In this document: in pieces, positions 18,681 through 27,392 of the stretch | How the letters are laid out: the number at the start of each line of letters is the position of its first letter | How positions within the stretch are numbered: the first letter of the stretch is position 1 | Assembly: GCF_001423525.1 (NCBI RefSeq) | Contig: NZ_LMOI01000023.1 | Span: 164,295-228,294 of the forward strand | Direction: 5' to 3' | Length of the DNA: 64,000 nt | Source of the DNA: Arthrobacter sp. Leaf137 | GTDB lineage: Bacteria; Actinomycetota; Actinomycetes; Actinomycetales; Micrococcaceae | Notes under the pieces: generated by a model | Databases searched by the model: none | What the model saw: only the letters and a program-made list of their open reading frames with translations | What the model was told of the DNA's origin: nothing | Translations under genes and position numbers: made by a program

Positions 18681-19394
18681 TCAGCCAATCTGGGTGATTT
18701 CGGGGCCGCGTTCCGGCTCCGAGAGGTTCGGAGCGCCCGGAGGCGGTGTGGTGGTGGCATCCTTGGGGAGACGCAACTGGAGAAGGTCGCGTGGTGGCAT
18801 GGGACTGTCACCCCGAACCACCACCACCTTCCGGAACAGTGCTTCGAGCGGTTCGGCCGCGTCACGTTCAAGCGCAGCAGGTCCGCCGAGCACGCCACGA
18901 AGGAACCAGCGGGGGCCGTCGACGCCGATGAAGCGCGCCACGCGGAATCCCTGGCTGCCGTCGGGAAGACCAGCAGGAAGCTTTGCCACGAGTTCTGTTC
19001 CGAAGGGGCCTTCGATGTCCTCCACCTGGCCGCCCTGCGCACCCACCGACTGGCCAATCTGGCTGCGGATCTCTTCCCAGAGCTCTTCGGTCTTGGGCGC
19101 GGCAAAGGCCTGCAGCTGCAGGCTGGACCCGTTGAGGTCCAGGGTGACTGCCACCACCCGCTGGGTGGCTTCCTCAACCTCGAGGCGGAGCTGGAGGCCC
19201 TCGCTTGGGGTGATCAGCAGGGCGCCGAGATCCACATAACCGTCGCGGCTGCTGATTTCAGACTCATCCAAGGGGCCATTGGCTCGCTGGTCGGCTGCCT
19301 CCGCTTCGCCGTCTGCGGGCGCATCGTCAGCGAGCAACCCGTCCGGTGCGTCCGGTTGCTCCGTCTTGGCTTTCCTGCCGAACCCAAAGGCCAT
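18681..19394 (-). CDS. DUF3710-family protein
   Basis: 237-residue soluble protein typical of actinobacteria. The N-terminus is MAFGFGRK followed by an acidic, disordered stretch to about residue 50; the DUF3710 core (YVDLGALLITPSEGLQLRLE to WFLRGVLGGPAAL) runs to about 210. It ends in a Pro/Glu-rich tail. Function unknown. It lies 97 bases downstream of dut on the same strand and starts the three-gene run with the OB-fold and DUF3159 genes. AAGGAGAAA precedes the ATG. Confidence 0.87.
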   Translation of the reverse strand: MAFGFGRKAKTEQPDAPDGLLADDAPADGEAEAADQRANGPLDESEISSRDGYVDLGALLITPSEGLQLRLEVEEATQRVVAVTLDLNGSSLQLQAFAAPKTEELWEEIRSQIGQSVGAQGGQVEDIEGPFGTELVAKLPAGLPDGSQGFRVARFIGVDGPRWFLRGVLGGPAALERDAAEPLEALFRKVVVVRGDSPMPPRDLLQLRLPKDATTTPPPGAPNLSEPERGPEITQIG

Positions 19395-19491
19395 GAGGAT
19401 GTTTCTCCTTTAATGTGAATGTTCCGGTCCGGCCCTGGGAGGTACCGTCGCCGTACTGCGTTGGCCGTGGCACCAGCTGCCACGGGCCGAA

Positions 19492-20019
19492 TCAGGCTCC
19501 GGGCAGATTGAACCCGCCGGTGGAGCCGAAGCCCCCGGTGCCGCGCACGGAGCCGCTCAATTCCGTGACTGGAACGAACTGTGCATGCTCGACGCGTTGG
19601 ATGACCATCTGGGCAATTCTATCGCCGCGCCGCAGCTCGATGGCCTGGCTCACATCAGTGTTCAGGAGCGTGACCGAAATCTCGCCGCGGTAGCCGGCGT
19701 CGACCGTTCCCGGGGCGTTGACGATGGTGAGGCCGTGCTTGGTGGCGAGGCCGGAACGGGGGTGGATCAGGGCCACGAATCCCTCGGGAAGGGCGATGGC
19801 TACGCCCGTTGGAACGAGCCTGCGCTCACCGGGCTGCAGGGTAACGTCCTGCCGCGCGCGGAGGTCCGCGCCGGCGTCGCCGGGATGGGCGTAGGAGGGC
19901 GCTTCCAGTTCCGGATCCAGCATCTTCAGCTGGACCTGCAGGGTGGGAGCGGAGGCCGGAAGTTCCGGCGCTTCATCGAAAACGGTGCTTGCTGCGGCGG
20001 GTTGATCAGTCACAGTCAC
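19492..20019 (-). CDS. dut: dUTP diphosphatase
   Basis: Hydrolyses dUTP to dUMP and pyrophosphate, keeping uracil out of DNA and supplying dUMP for thymidylate; forms a trimer. It has 175 residues, with about 25 extra at the N-terminus. The five family motifs are present: HPGDAGADLRA (motif 1), PRSGLATKHG (2), GTVDAGYRGEI (3, with the catalytic Asp), RGDRIAQMVIQ (4) and the C-terminal RGTGGFGSTG (5), which closes over the nucleotide. It is divergent from the DUF3093 gene. Confidence 0.95.
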   Translation of the reverse strand: MTVTDQPAAASTVFDEAPELPASAPTLQVQLKMLDPELEAPSYAHPGDAGADLRARQDVTLQPGERRLVPTGVAIALPEGFVALIHPRSGLATKHGLTIVNAPGTVDAGYRGEISVTLLNTDVSQAIELRRGDRIAQMVIQRVEHAQFVPVTELSGSVRGTGGFGSTGGFNLPGA

Positions 20020-20152
20020 TCACTCTAACCCGCGCCTCAGGATCAGACCTAGGGTGGGCCCCTGAAGGGCGAAGGCCCATGGCCGGGGAGAACGGCACGT
20101 GCGGTTTGCACGCCAAGATGAAATAGCCCGGCAAAGGTGGAAAGCTTGGCCT

Positions 20153-20638
20153 ATGCCCGAAACAAGCTCCCCAGCCCCCACGCCCAGCCCGTCTACAGGG
20201 TCTTCGGCCACTTATAGGGAGAAGCTTTGGCCCAACGTGTGGATCTGGATCATTGCGGCTGGAATCTCGGCGGCAGGGATCCTGGTGTTCGCGCCGATCA
20301 GCATGTTTGCCGGCATCACTGCGGCAGTGGTCCTTTTCGCCATCATGGCGGTGCTCCTGATCCTGTCGACACCGACCCTCCTGGTCACCCCGGAAACCTT
20401 CACCGTCGGCCGCGCCACCATCGAACGCAAGTTCGTCGGCGCCGTCGAACACTTCAGCGGCGGGGAAGCAACGGCGGAGCGGGGCACCAGGCTCAACGGC
20501 CTTGCCTACCTTTGCATCCGAGGGTGGATCGACCCCGTAGTCAAGGTGGAGATCACCGATCCTGCCGACAAGACGCCCTATTGGCTGACCTCGACGCGGC
20601 ACCCGGAAGAACTCGCGGCGGCCCTCAGCCGCAACTGA
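20153..20638 (+). CDS. DUF3093-family membrane protein
   Basis: 161 residues from ATG 20153; upstream in-frame starts are not preceded by better ribosome sites. After a Ser/Pro-rich start and YREKLWPNVW, two adjacent hydrophobic segments (about 30-75) anchor it in the membrane. The soluble C-terminal part includes FVGAVEHFSGG, RGWIDPVVKVEITDP and YWLTSTRHPEELAAAL, a conserved DUF3093 ending. Function unknown. It is divergent from dut, a common actinobacterial arrangement. Confidence 0.85.
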   Translation: MPETSSPAPTPSPSTGSSATYREKLWPNVWIWIIAAGISAAGILVFAPISMFAGITAAVVLFAIMAVLLILSTPTLLVTPETFTVGRATIERKFVGAVEHFSGGEATAERGTRLNGLAYLCIRGWIDPVVKVEITDPADKTPYWLTSTRHPEELAAALSRN

Positions 20639-20829
20639 TAAGTCGGTCACGCCCGTGCCGGCCAGGGAACGGAACGGTTAGCAACGCAGGGACCTTCGCT
20701 CTCGGATAGAAACGCGGTGGCATCGCCGGAAACGCCGGAATATCGCGGCGCGCCCTGCCCCTTGAGGCAATTAACGCCCACCGGGTGGCAGAGTTTCGAT
20801 TGATAGTGATGCCAGGGTGGAGGATTTGT

Positions 20830-22221
20830 ATGCAGGATCTACGGCTTGTAGGCGTGCACGACGACGGGACTCACCTCCTGTTGAGCGGGGCCGGCGGCGA
20901 GATGTTCCGGCTGCCGATCGATGAAGCGCTCCGAACAGCGGGCCGGTCGGCTCCGAAGCCGACGCCGGAACGGCCTGCCATTCCGATGTCCCCCCGGGAC
21001 ATCCAGGCGCGGATCCGCGCCGGCGCCACGGCCGCAGACGTCGCAGAACTTTCCGGGCTGCCGCTTGCAAAAGTCGAGCGCTACGAAGGCCCGGTCCTTG
21101 CCGAACGGGAATACATTGCGCAGCAGGCCCGCAAGGTCGAAGTAGCCACGCCCTCCCCCGGCCATGACGTATACAGGTCCGCTTTCGGCGACAACCCCGC
21201 CACCCTGGATGAGATGGTGTCGCACCGGTTGACCGCTCACGGCATCGACCCCTCAGCAGTGGAATGGGATTCGTGGCGCAGGCAGGACGGAACCTGGACC
21301 GTTAGCGCCAGTTTCACGGCAAAGACTGATGGCACTGCCGGAATCGGCGAGGAACCTCCGGCGACGTGGACTTTCAACCCCGTCCGGAAGGCACTGCAAA
21401 ACGCCAACCGCTGGGCCCAGCAGCTCAGCGAACTGGAGCCGCTGGATGGACCCGTTCCGGCCCGCCGCCTGTCGGCCGTCTCTGACCGGCCGTTCGATTT
21501 TGAAACCGACGCCGACGCGGTGCGGACTGGCCCGCAGGGTGTCGTTACAGGTCCCGGCAAGGAAGCCGATGGGCTGCTCGACATGCTCCGTTCCCGCCGC
21601 GGCCAGCGCCTGGGCGTCGACGAGGACTCCGATGATGCCCTCGCCATGCTACTGACCCAGGGTGTGCCGGCGGCGCACCCGCGGCCTTCGGAAGTTGTCC
21701 CTGAACCCGAGGCGGACGTTGAGGCCGGTGTCGAAGAACCGGACGACGGGCAGCATGACGATGAACCGGATGCTCCCGCAGCAAAGGGCGACTCCTTCAT
21801 CCGACGCCGCGATGCCAGGCCGTCCATGCTGTCCCGCCTGAGCCTGATCCCGCATCACCGCGACGTTGAGGACGACGTCCTGAAACTGCACGACGGCGTC
21901 AGCACGGAAACGCGCGAAGTCACCATCGTCGCGTCCCCGCACAACAGCGCACCCTCGCAGAACGGCCAGCCCGCTCCCGAACGCCCCGCCGAGACAACCT
22001 CCGACGAGGCTCCCTCCGGGCGTGACGGCAACACCAATGCCGGCTTGGACGAACTGCTGGGCGGCGGCCAGCGCCGGTTCGCGTCGAGGAACGACGACGG
22101 CCAGTCAAGCGTGAAGGGGCAGTCGCCGGAGGCTGAGGCGCCCGAGCGTCAGCCTTCCCGCCCCAAGCGGTCCAGTGTCCCGTCCTGGGACGAGATTGTT
22201 TTCGGCACCCGCAGCGAATAG
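20830..22221 (+). CDS. sepH: Septation protein SepH
   Basis: Actinobacterial cell-division protein; in Streptomyces and Mycobacterium SepH binds FtsZ and promotes its assembly. The protein has 463 residues. The conserved N-terminal DUF3071 region starts MQDLRLVGVHDDGTHLLL, and a helix-turn-helix-like segment (MSPRDIQARIRAGATAADVAELSG, written here as a region at about 53-76) matches the part known to contact FtsZ. The rest is long, acidic and disordered, ending with a conserved short tail (RSSVPSWDEIVFG). ATG 20830 is preferred over upstream starts because AGGA precedes it and the family begins here. Confidence 0.92.
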   Translation: MQDLRLVGVHDDGTHLLLSGAGGEMFRLPIDEALRTAGRSAPKPTPERPAIPMSPRDIQARIRAGATAADVAELSGLPLAKVERYEGPVLAEREYIAQQARKVEVATPSPGHDVYRSAFGDNPATLDEMVSHRLTAHGIDPSAVEWDSWRRQDGTWTVSASFTAKTDGTAGIGEEPPATWTFNPVRKALQNANRWAQQLSELEPLDGPVPARRLSAVSDRPFDFETDADAVRTGPQGVVTGPGKEADGLLDMLRSRRGQRLGVDEDSDDALAMLLTQGVPAAHPRPSEVVPEPEADVEAGVEEPDDGQHDDEPDAPAAKGDSFIRRRDARPSMLSRLSLIPHHRDVEDDVLKLHDGVSTETREVTIVASPHNSAPSQNGQPAPERPAETTSDEAPSGRDGNTNAGLDELLGGGQRRFASRNDDGQSSVKGQSPEAEAPERQPSRPKRSSVPSWDEIVFGTRSE

Positions 22222-22320
22222 CGGTATGTCGCGCAGCTCCTGTCCACATCCGGGCCCTTCGCCGTGCAGAAGAGAAAACCGAGCCTCTGCTATGCCTGGT
22301 CCTTGTGGAGTTGACGGCTG

Positions 22321-24388
22321 CTAGGCGTGGAGCAACCAGTCTGTGCGGTTTCCCCATGGATCGGCGGGCAGTATGAAGGGTGTTGCGCAGAAGGCCTCCC
22401 ACAGCGGATCGTCCGGGGAGAGATCGCCGGGTTCGATGAGGTCTTCACCGAGTAGTTCCCTGTCCACTGTTTCGTCGTCGGGTGGGTCCGCGAGCAGGTG
22501 TTCCGGACAGACGACAATGCCGGCAAGTATCTGCTCCTCCAACGACCACGGCGCATCATTTGATCCGTGGGCAGTTCTTTCCTCCGGCAGTTGCTTTGGA
22601 CGCGTTTGCTTCGCCGGTTCCTGCGCTTGGCCTATTCTTTCGGGCGCGTCCGTCCCGCCCGACAAGATCACATCGTTGCCCACGCGCACGTCTGCGGTCA
22701 TGTTGGCCTCCCCCGCCGCACCAACATCTGCGGTCACTCCTGGCTCCCCGACCACGCCTACGTCCCGGTTCGCTGCAGAGACGCCCGCCACCGCACAGTC
22801 GCCAGCCTCGACATAGTCTCCGGTCAGGGCCCTGTCCTGTTCGAGTTCGAGGAGTGCGGGTGGCCAGTGTGGTGGTTGTGGGTGGGGCTGTTGGGCCGGG
22901 TAGTGGCGGCCGGTGGGGGAGGTCCAGCCGGGTGGTTCAGTCCCGGTTGCTGGCGTGGGGGTCCAGCCGCTGTTGTGCTTCAGCCGGTGATGTTTCGGGC
23001 AGAGTTGTGCCAGGTTGCTGACCCCGGTTGTCCCGTCGTGCTGCCAGGCGGTGAGGTGGTCCGTTTCGTTGTCTGTGCTGGGGTTGGTGCAGCCGGGGAA
23101 GGTGCAGTGCCCGTCGCGCATCCTGATCCAGCGTTTCATCGCCTCCGTCAGCCGGTAACTGGTCCGACCGATCTCCAAGGGCGCACCGTCGCGGGGATCG
23201 ACGAGGACCCGGTAAAACGAGGTCGCCCCGTCGGCGACGAGTTTCCGTGCCATGGCCGCCGGGATGGGCCCGTACCCGTCCAAATCTGCCGGTTCATCAG
23301 TGATGCCCAGCAGGGCGAACAGCGGGACCGTCGGCGACGAGTTTCCGTGCCATGGCCGCCGGGATGGGCCCGTACCCGTCCAAATCTGCCGGTTCATCAG
23401 TGATGCCCAGCAGGGCGAACAGCGGGACGGTCACCAGGACATCGGCCTTCAGTGCGGGGACTGTGCTGAGGTCAACGAAGTACGGGTCGCTCCCGCCACC
23501 GGGTTTTTGGCCGTCGTTGGACCGGTCTGTGGCAGCGGCCCCGGTGTGGGTGCCGAGGAGGAGTCTGGCGGCGGTGTCGGGGCGGAGCTGGGTGAGGGTG
23601 CGGGTCTCGCCGGGGCCTTGGAGGCCGCGGGCGATGGCTGTGGTCTTGTTCCAGATGGCGCAGGCGGTGTCAGCGGGCAGGATCAGGGTAATCGTTGCCA
23701 TCCCGTCGGCGTCTGGGCGGTATTCCATCCGCCGGTCCGCCACACACCTCGCATGCCGGATTGCGAGGGAGGCGGGGTAGGTGCGTTCGCGCCAGGTCCT
23801 GACTTTCCGGCGGAACAGATGTGCCACGAGGTCACCGGGTGCCAACCCGCGGGCGCGGTTAGGGGCGTCGGGGTCGAAGAAGTGCGCCACCAGCGCCTCA
23901 GCACCTTCGGGGGCGAGGCAGTCGGTTTCGTCGGCGACGATCACCGCGTGCCGCCACGACATCGACCCCGCAGCCAGTGCACCGGCAACAAGGGGCATTG
24001 CACAGACTTTCCGGGACTGGCTGATGAATGCTGCCGCTGCGCCAGGGCTGAGCGTCAGGACCCCCGCGACTTCCGCGGTCGTGGACATCTCCACGAACGC
24101 CCGCTCGGAGTCTGTGGCGTCCGGGGGCGTCATCGCCTCCTGAAACTCGGCGAACTCAGCGGCGTCCGCTGCCATTCCGGCCGCGGCCTGCGCCGCCAAC
24201 TGCTTCCAGAATGCCAACCGCTGCAACCGAAGCTCAGACTTCCGCTCCAACACATCAACTGCTTCACGGACCATTGCTTCAGGGTCAGCCCCGTCCAGCC
24301 CGGCGTCCCTCAGGAAGAGCGCGTCAAGACTGGCCACAGAAGCCCGAAGACCCTCCATCACCACTGCCCCAACCCCTGCGTTTCCCAT
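22321..24388 (-). pseudogene. HNH endonuclease with DUF222 domain, frameshifted by a 100-bp tandem duplication
   Basis: Two open frames together make one DUF222/HNH protein. The upstream part (to about 23297) holds the DUF222 region; the downstream part holds the HNH nuclease motif with zinc ligands (CTFPGC, DHLTAW, LCPKHHRLKH). Both contain the same 34-residue stretch (VPLFALLGITDEPADL... KLVADG), because 100 bp is repeated at 23230-23429. Removing one copy restores a single frame of about 655 residues. The start is uncertain; ATG 24388 fits the family. Such 13E12-type genes are common in actinobacteria, with no firm function. It could still give a truncated DUF222 protein without the nuclease. 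Confidence 0.85.
23230..23429. repeat. 100-bp direct tandem duplication (two copies)
   Basis: Copy 1 is 23230-23329 and copy 2 is 23330-23429; they are identical except at the last base (c against g). As 100 is not a multiple of three, the second copy shifts the reading frame of the HNH gene. Near-identity means it is very recent or an assembly artefact. Confidence 0.95.
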
Positions 24389-24500
24389 ACAGGCATCATC
24401 GCGCGAGGGTCTGACATTGCTGCCGGAACGTACAGCCACCCCGGACGGACCCCACTCAAGGCGGTCCCGGTTCCGCGTCCGGGAAGGGCAACGGAAGGAG

Positions 24501-25232
24501 CTAGGCCCCGGTCCCCGCGGCCGGTCCCCCGGATCCGTGCCAGAGGCATGCGTCAACGTCGAACGGCAGGAGCTGGTCCTGCTCAGCCATCAGGTTGGCC
24601 CCGTGGGCGGTGACACGCCGCATGAAGTGCCGCCTGCAGAGAGTCTCGTACCCCACCACCGGGACGTGGTGGCCAGCGGCAGCAACGGCTCCGTCCACTG
24701 CCATGTCCACGTCTCCCACCACCACCTGGGCGCCCTCGGTGACCATGACGCCGTCGACCGTCCTGGCATTGTGTGTGGCGCGGCGCCCGCACCAGCACAA
24801 AGCCTCAACTTGCAGGACCTGGACGCGGTCAGCGAGTTCGATCAGCCGCTGCGAGCCCGGAAACAGCCTGGTCCGGAAGTCGGCCGTGATCCCGAACGCG
24901 AAAACATCCACGTCGATCTCATCCACCACTTTGGCGAGCTGCTCTACCTGCTCGGGCGTGTAGAACTGTGCTTCATCGCAGATCAGGTAGTCGACGCGCT
25001 GGCCGTGGGTGCGCCGGCGCATGACTTCCTCCCAGAAATCCGTGCCGTCCACCACCTCGACGGCGTCCGTTTCCAGGCCCAGGCGGCTGGAGATCCGTGA
25101 CTCACCGGCACGGTCGTTCCGGCTGAACCGAACGCCGCCGCGGCCCCTGACCCGGTGGTTGTGGTCCATCTGCAACGCGAGGGTGGACTTGCCGCAGTCC
25201 ATCGTGCCGGAGAAGAAGACAAGTTCAGCCAC
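24501..25232 (-). CDS. tdk: Thymidine kinase
   Basis: Type II thymidine kinase that phosphorylates thymidine in nucleotide salvage; 243 residues. The P-loop GTMDCGKST is at the N-terminus, the Walker B-like DEAQF near 90, the lasso loop FAFGITADFRTRLFPGS near 115, and zinc ligands in CWCG and CRRHF. The GTG at 25232 gives the canonical start MAELVFFSGTMDCGKS and overlaps the end of the phosphatase gene; GTG 25244, four codons earlier, is an alternative. With dut in the same window this covers two routes to thymidine nucleotides. Confidence 0.93.
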   Translation of the reverse strand: MAELVFFSGTMDCGKSTLALQMDHNHRVRGRGGVRFSRNDRAGESRISSRLGLETDAVEVVDGTDFWEEVMRRRTHGQRVDYLICDEAQFYTPEQVEQLAKVVDEIDVDVFAFGITADFRTRLFPGSQRLIELADRVQVLQVEALCWCGRRATHNARTVDGVMVTEGAQVVVGDVDMAVDGAVAAAGHHVPVVGYETLCRRHFMRRVTAHGANLMAEQDQLLPFDVDACLWHGSGGPAAGTGA

Positions 25233-26475
25233 GGCGGCGGCCACCCTTGCCGCCGCCAGCGGTCAGGCAGAGCAGAGGAACCTCGCGTTCCGCCTTGGTC
25301 AGTGACCCGTGCTGGCCCACCACTTCCATGGCGGTGGGGCGGCTGCGCCGGGTATCGTAGAGCGCCAGGGAATCCCGGGCTGCGATCATCACGTCGCCAA
25401 TCCTGCCTTCGACGGCAGGCCGCACCGCACCGAAGAGGCCGGCGGCCACAGCTTCGTCCCGGGTGAAAGCCCAGACCTTGCTGCCGAACCGGTTCCGCCA
25501 TGCGGTCAGCAGCCGGTCCCGGCCCGCTGTTCCGGCCGTCTCCTCGAGGTAGAGGTGGACCATGCGGGGTTCGCCGGCGGTGTGCCGTACGCCTTCCACC
25601 AGTGCGGGCTCGGCGGAGTAATCTATCCGGTGCGGTTCCGGCACGTCCAGCATTCCGTGGTCAGCGGTCAGGAGAATGGTGGTCCCGGCCGGAAGCGAGG
25701 TGCTGAGCCGCTTGACGGTGGCGTCGAGTTCCTCGAGCTGGTGTTCCCACTGCTGGGACTGGCAGCCGTAGCGGTGCCCGGCTTTGTCCAGTTCGTTCAG
25801 GTAGAAGTACATCAGCGATGGCCCGCTGCCGGACATGGCATCCGCTGCGGCTGCGGTGCGCGCATGGGATGTGGTGCCGGAGATGAACCGCCCACCGCGC
25901 AGGGCTGCACGGGTCATGGGCGAATCCGCGAACTGCGGCAGGCTGATGGTGGTGACGTCGGCATGTGCGGCCGCCCGTTCGAGCACCGTGGGGTGGGGCT
26001 GCCAGTCGTTGGGGTCTACTCCCGGGTCCCAGTTCCCCAGCAGGTTGACCACCTTGTCCTGTTGCGGGTCGAGCACGTCGTAGCCCACCATGCCGTGCTG
26101 GCCGGGCGGCAGGCCGGTGCCAAGGCTGGACAGGGCTGCGGCGGTGGTGGAAGGAAACGCGGAGTCGAGCCAGACGGGCACCAAGCCCTGCCCGGCCTGG
26201 ATGACCGAGCGTAGGAACGGGGTGTGGGCGGACTTCTGCTTGAGCAGGTTCCGGCCCAGGCCGTCCGCCACCACAACGCAAACCCGCTGCGACGGCGGCA
26301 GCTTCAGCGTGTTCTCAAACCCGCCGATTCCGAGGCTGGCGGCGGCGCTGGTCAGCACCTCGGCGACGGAACGGTGTCCGTAGGCCGGTGCCGGGGGAAG
26401 GTCCGACGCCGGTCCGGCCAGTGCGGCGGCATTTGCAGGGGCGGCTGGGGGTACCTGGGGGCGCTCTTCGGGCAT
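25225..26475 (-). CDS. Alkaline-phosphatase-superfamily protein (nucleotide pyrophosphatase/phosphodiesterase type)
   Basis: 416 residues, metal-dependent hydrolase of the NPP branch. The two-metal site can be read: Asp in VVADGLGRN, the nucleophile Thr in AFPSTTAAALSS, HGMVGYDV, the Asp/His pair in LNELDKAGHRYG and the ADHG motif in LLTADHGMLD. The substrate is not known. No signal peptide is evident, unusual for a phosphatase, so it is probably cytosolic. The ATG shares its A with the stop of the DUF5998 gene (TGATG), and its 3' end overlaps tdk by eight bases, so the three are one operon. A longer in-frame opening upstream is rejected because it overlaps DUF5998. Confidence 0.87.
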   Translation of the reverse strand: MPEERPQVPPAAPANAAALAGPASDLPPAPAYGHRSVAEVLTSAAASLGIGGFENTLKLPPSQRVCVVVADGLGRNLLKQKSAHTPFLRSVIQAGQGLVPVWLDSAFPSTTAAALSSLGTGLPPGQHGMVGYDVLDPQQDKVVNLLGNWDPGVDPNDWQPHPTVLERAAAHADVTTISLPQFADSPMTRAALRGGRFISGTTSHARTAAAADAMSGSGPSLMYFYLNELDKAGHRYGCQSQQWEHQLEELDATVKRLSTSLPAGTTILLTADHGMLDVPEPHRIDYSAEPALVEGVRHTAGEPRMVHLYLEETAGTAGRDRLLTAWRNRFGSKVWAFTRDEAVAAGLFGAVRPAVEGRIGDVMIAARDSLALYDTRRSRPTAMEVVGQHGSLTKAEREVPLLCLTAGGGKGGRRRG

Positions 26476-27218
26476 CAGCGCTGCTGGTGGCCGCGGCTGA
26501 GGCGAGTGCCGAACACGCCGGCGCGCGGCCGGGGCGGCAGTGACTGCACGTGGGGTACGGGCGAAGTGGACCCGGTATTGACGGCCCGCAGGGCCCGGGC
26601 AAAGAGCTTCGCGTCCTGGACTGCCTGCAGCCCGTCGGCCTCCGCGCTGATCCGCAGGACGATGTCCTCCTGCGCAATCGTGCCGGTATAGCCGTGGTCT
26701 GCTTCGCATTGGGGATCGCCGCAGCTGGCAGGGCCCATATCCAGGCGCTGGCCACCGGACCAGGCAATGGACAGTGTCAGCTCCCGCACAGGATCGGACG
26801 GCTTGTAGTTCTGCGGCTGGGCATACATGTAGCTGAGGACCACCGAACGGATCTGGGCCACGGGAACGGACTCCGTGGAGATCTGGGCAACGATCTGCTC
26901 GCCTGCCTCATCCAGCTGCTGGTCGTCCACGTGCGTGATCACCAGCATGTCCGCCGTGAGGACCAGCACCGTGATGTGCCGGCGGACCTCCGCACGGTCA
27001 AAGTGGGTTTCCAGGTGCACCAGGTGCGCCACGCAGTCGCGGCCGTCCAGGGCGTCATCCACCACATCTGCCACGAGGCGCGGATAGAAACCTGCCTTTT
27101 GGAGGGCACCTTCCAGGCTTTGGCCCTGGGAACCGTGGCTGTGTGAGCTGTGGTGGCGGATGGCCTGGTCTTCATTACCGGGCGTTTCAGGCGCCGAGGC
27201 GGGAGGCTGGGAGCTCAT
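26475..27218 (-). CDS. DUF5998-family protein
   Basis: 247-residue soluble protein of an actinobacterial family without known role. A Ser/His-rich start is followed by a compact domain: LQKAGFYPRLVADVVDDAL, LVLTADMLVITHVDD and a motif with two Cys and a His (CGDPQCEADHGYTG) near residue 165 that could bind a metal. ATG 27218 follows GGAGGA with almost no spacing; no better start was found. It begins the DUF5998 > phosphatase > tdk operon. Confidence 0.78.
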   Translation of the reverse strand: MSSQPPASAPETPGNEDQAIRHHSSHSHGSQGQSLEGALQKAGFYPRLVADVVDDALDGRDCVAHLVHLETHFDRAEVRRHITVLVLTADMLVITHVDDQQLDEAGEQIVAQISTESVPVAQIRSVVLSYMYAQPQNYKPSDPVRELTLSIAWSGGQRLDMGPASCGDPQCEADHGYTGTIAQEDIVLRISAEADGLQAVQDAKLFARALRAVNTGSTSPVPHVQSLPPRPRAGVFGTRLSRGHQQR

Positions 27219-27392
27219 TCCTCCATTTTCACAGATGCGCTGCTTACTTTGCCAACCGCCCGCTCCCCGCAGCGGACAAACGAACGGCAATCACAGGAGA
27301 AGCGAAGGACAAGTTAGCAATGTGGGGAAAGGGATGCGGCAGAGACAAACCGGCAGATGACGCCGCCGGCAAGCCCGTGGATCGACGCAGTG

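Noticed and set aside
22321..23397. Treating the HNH half and the DUF222 half as two genes
   Set aside because: The shared 34-residue stretch and the 100-bp repeat show they are one broken gene.
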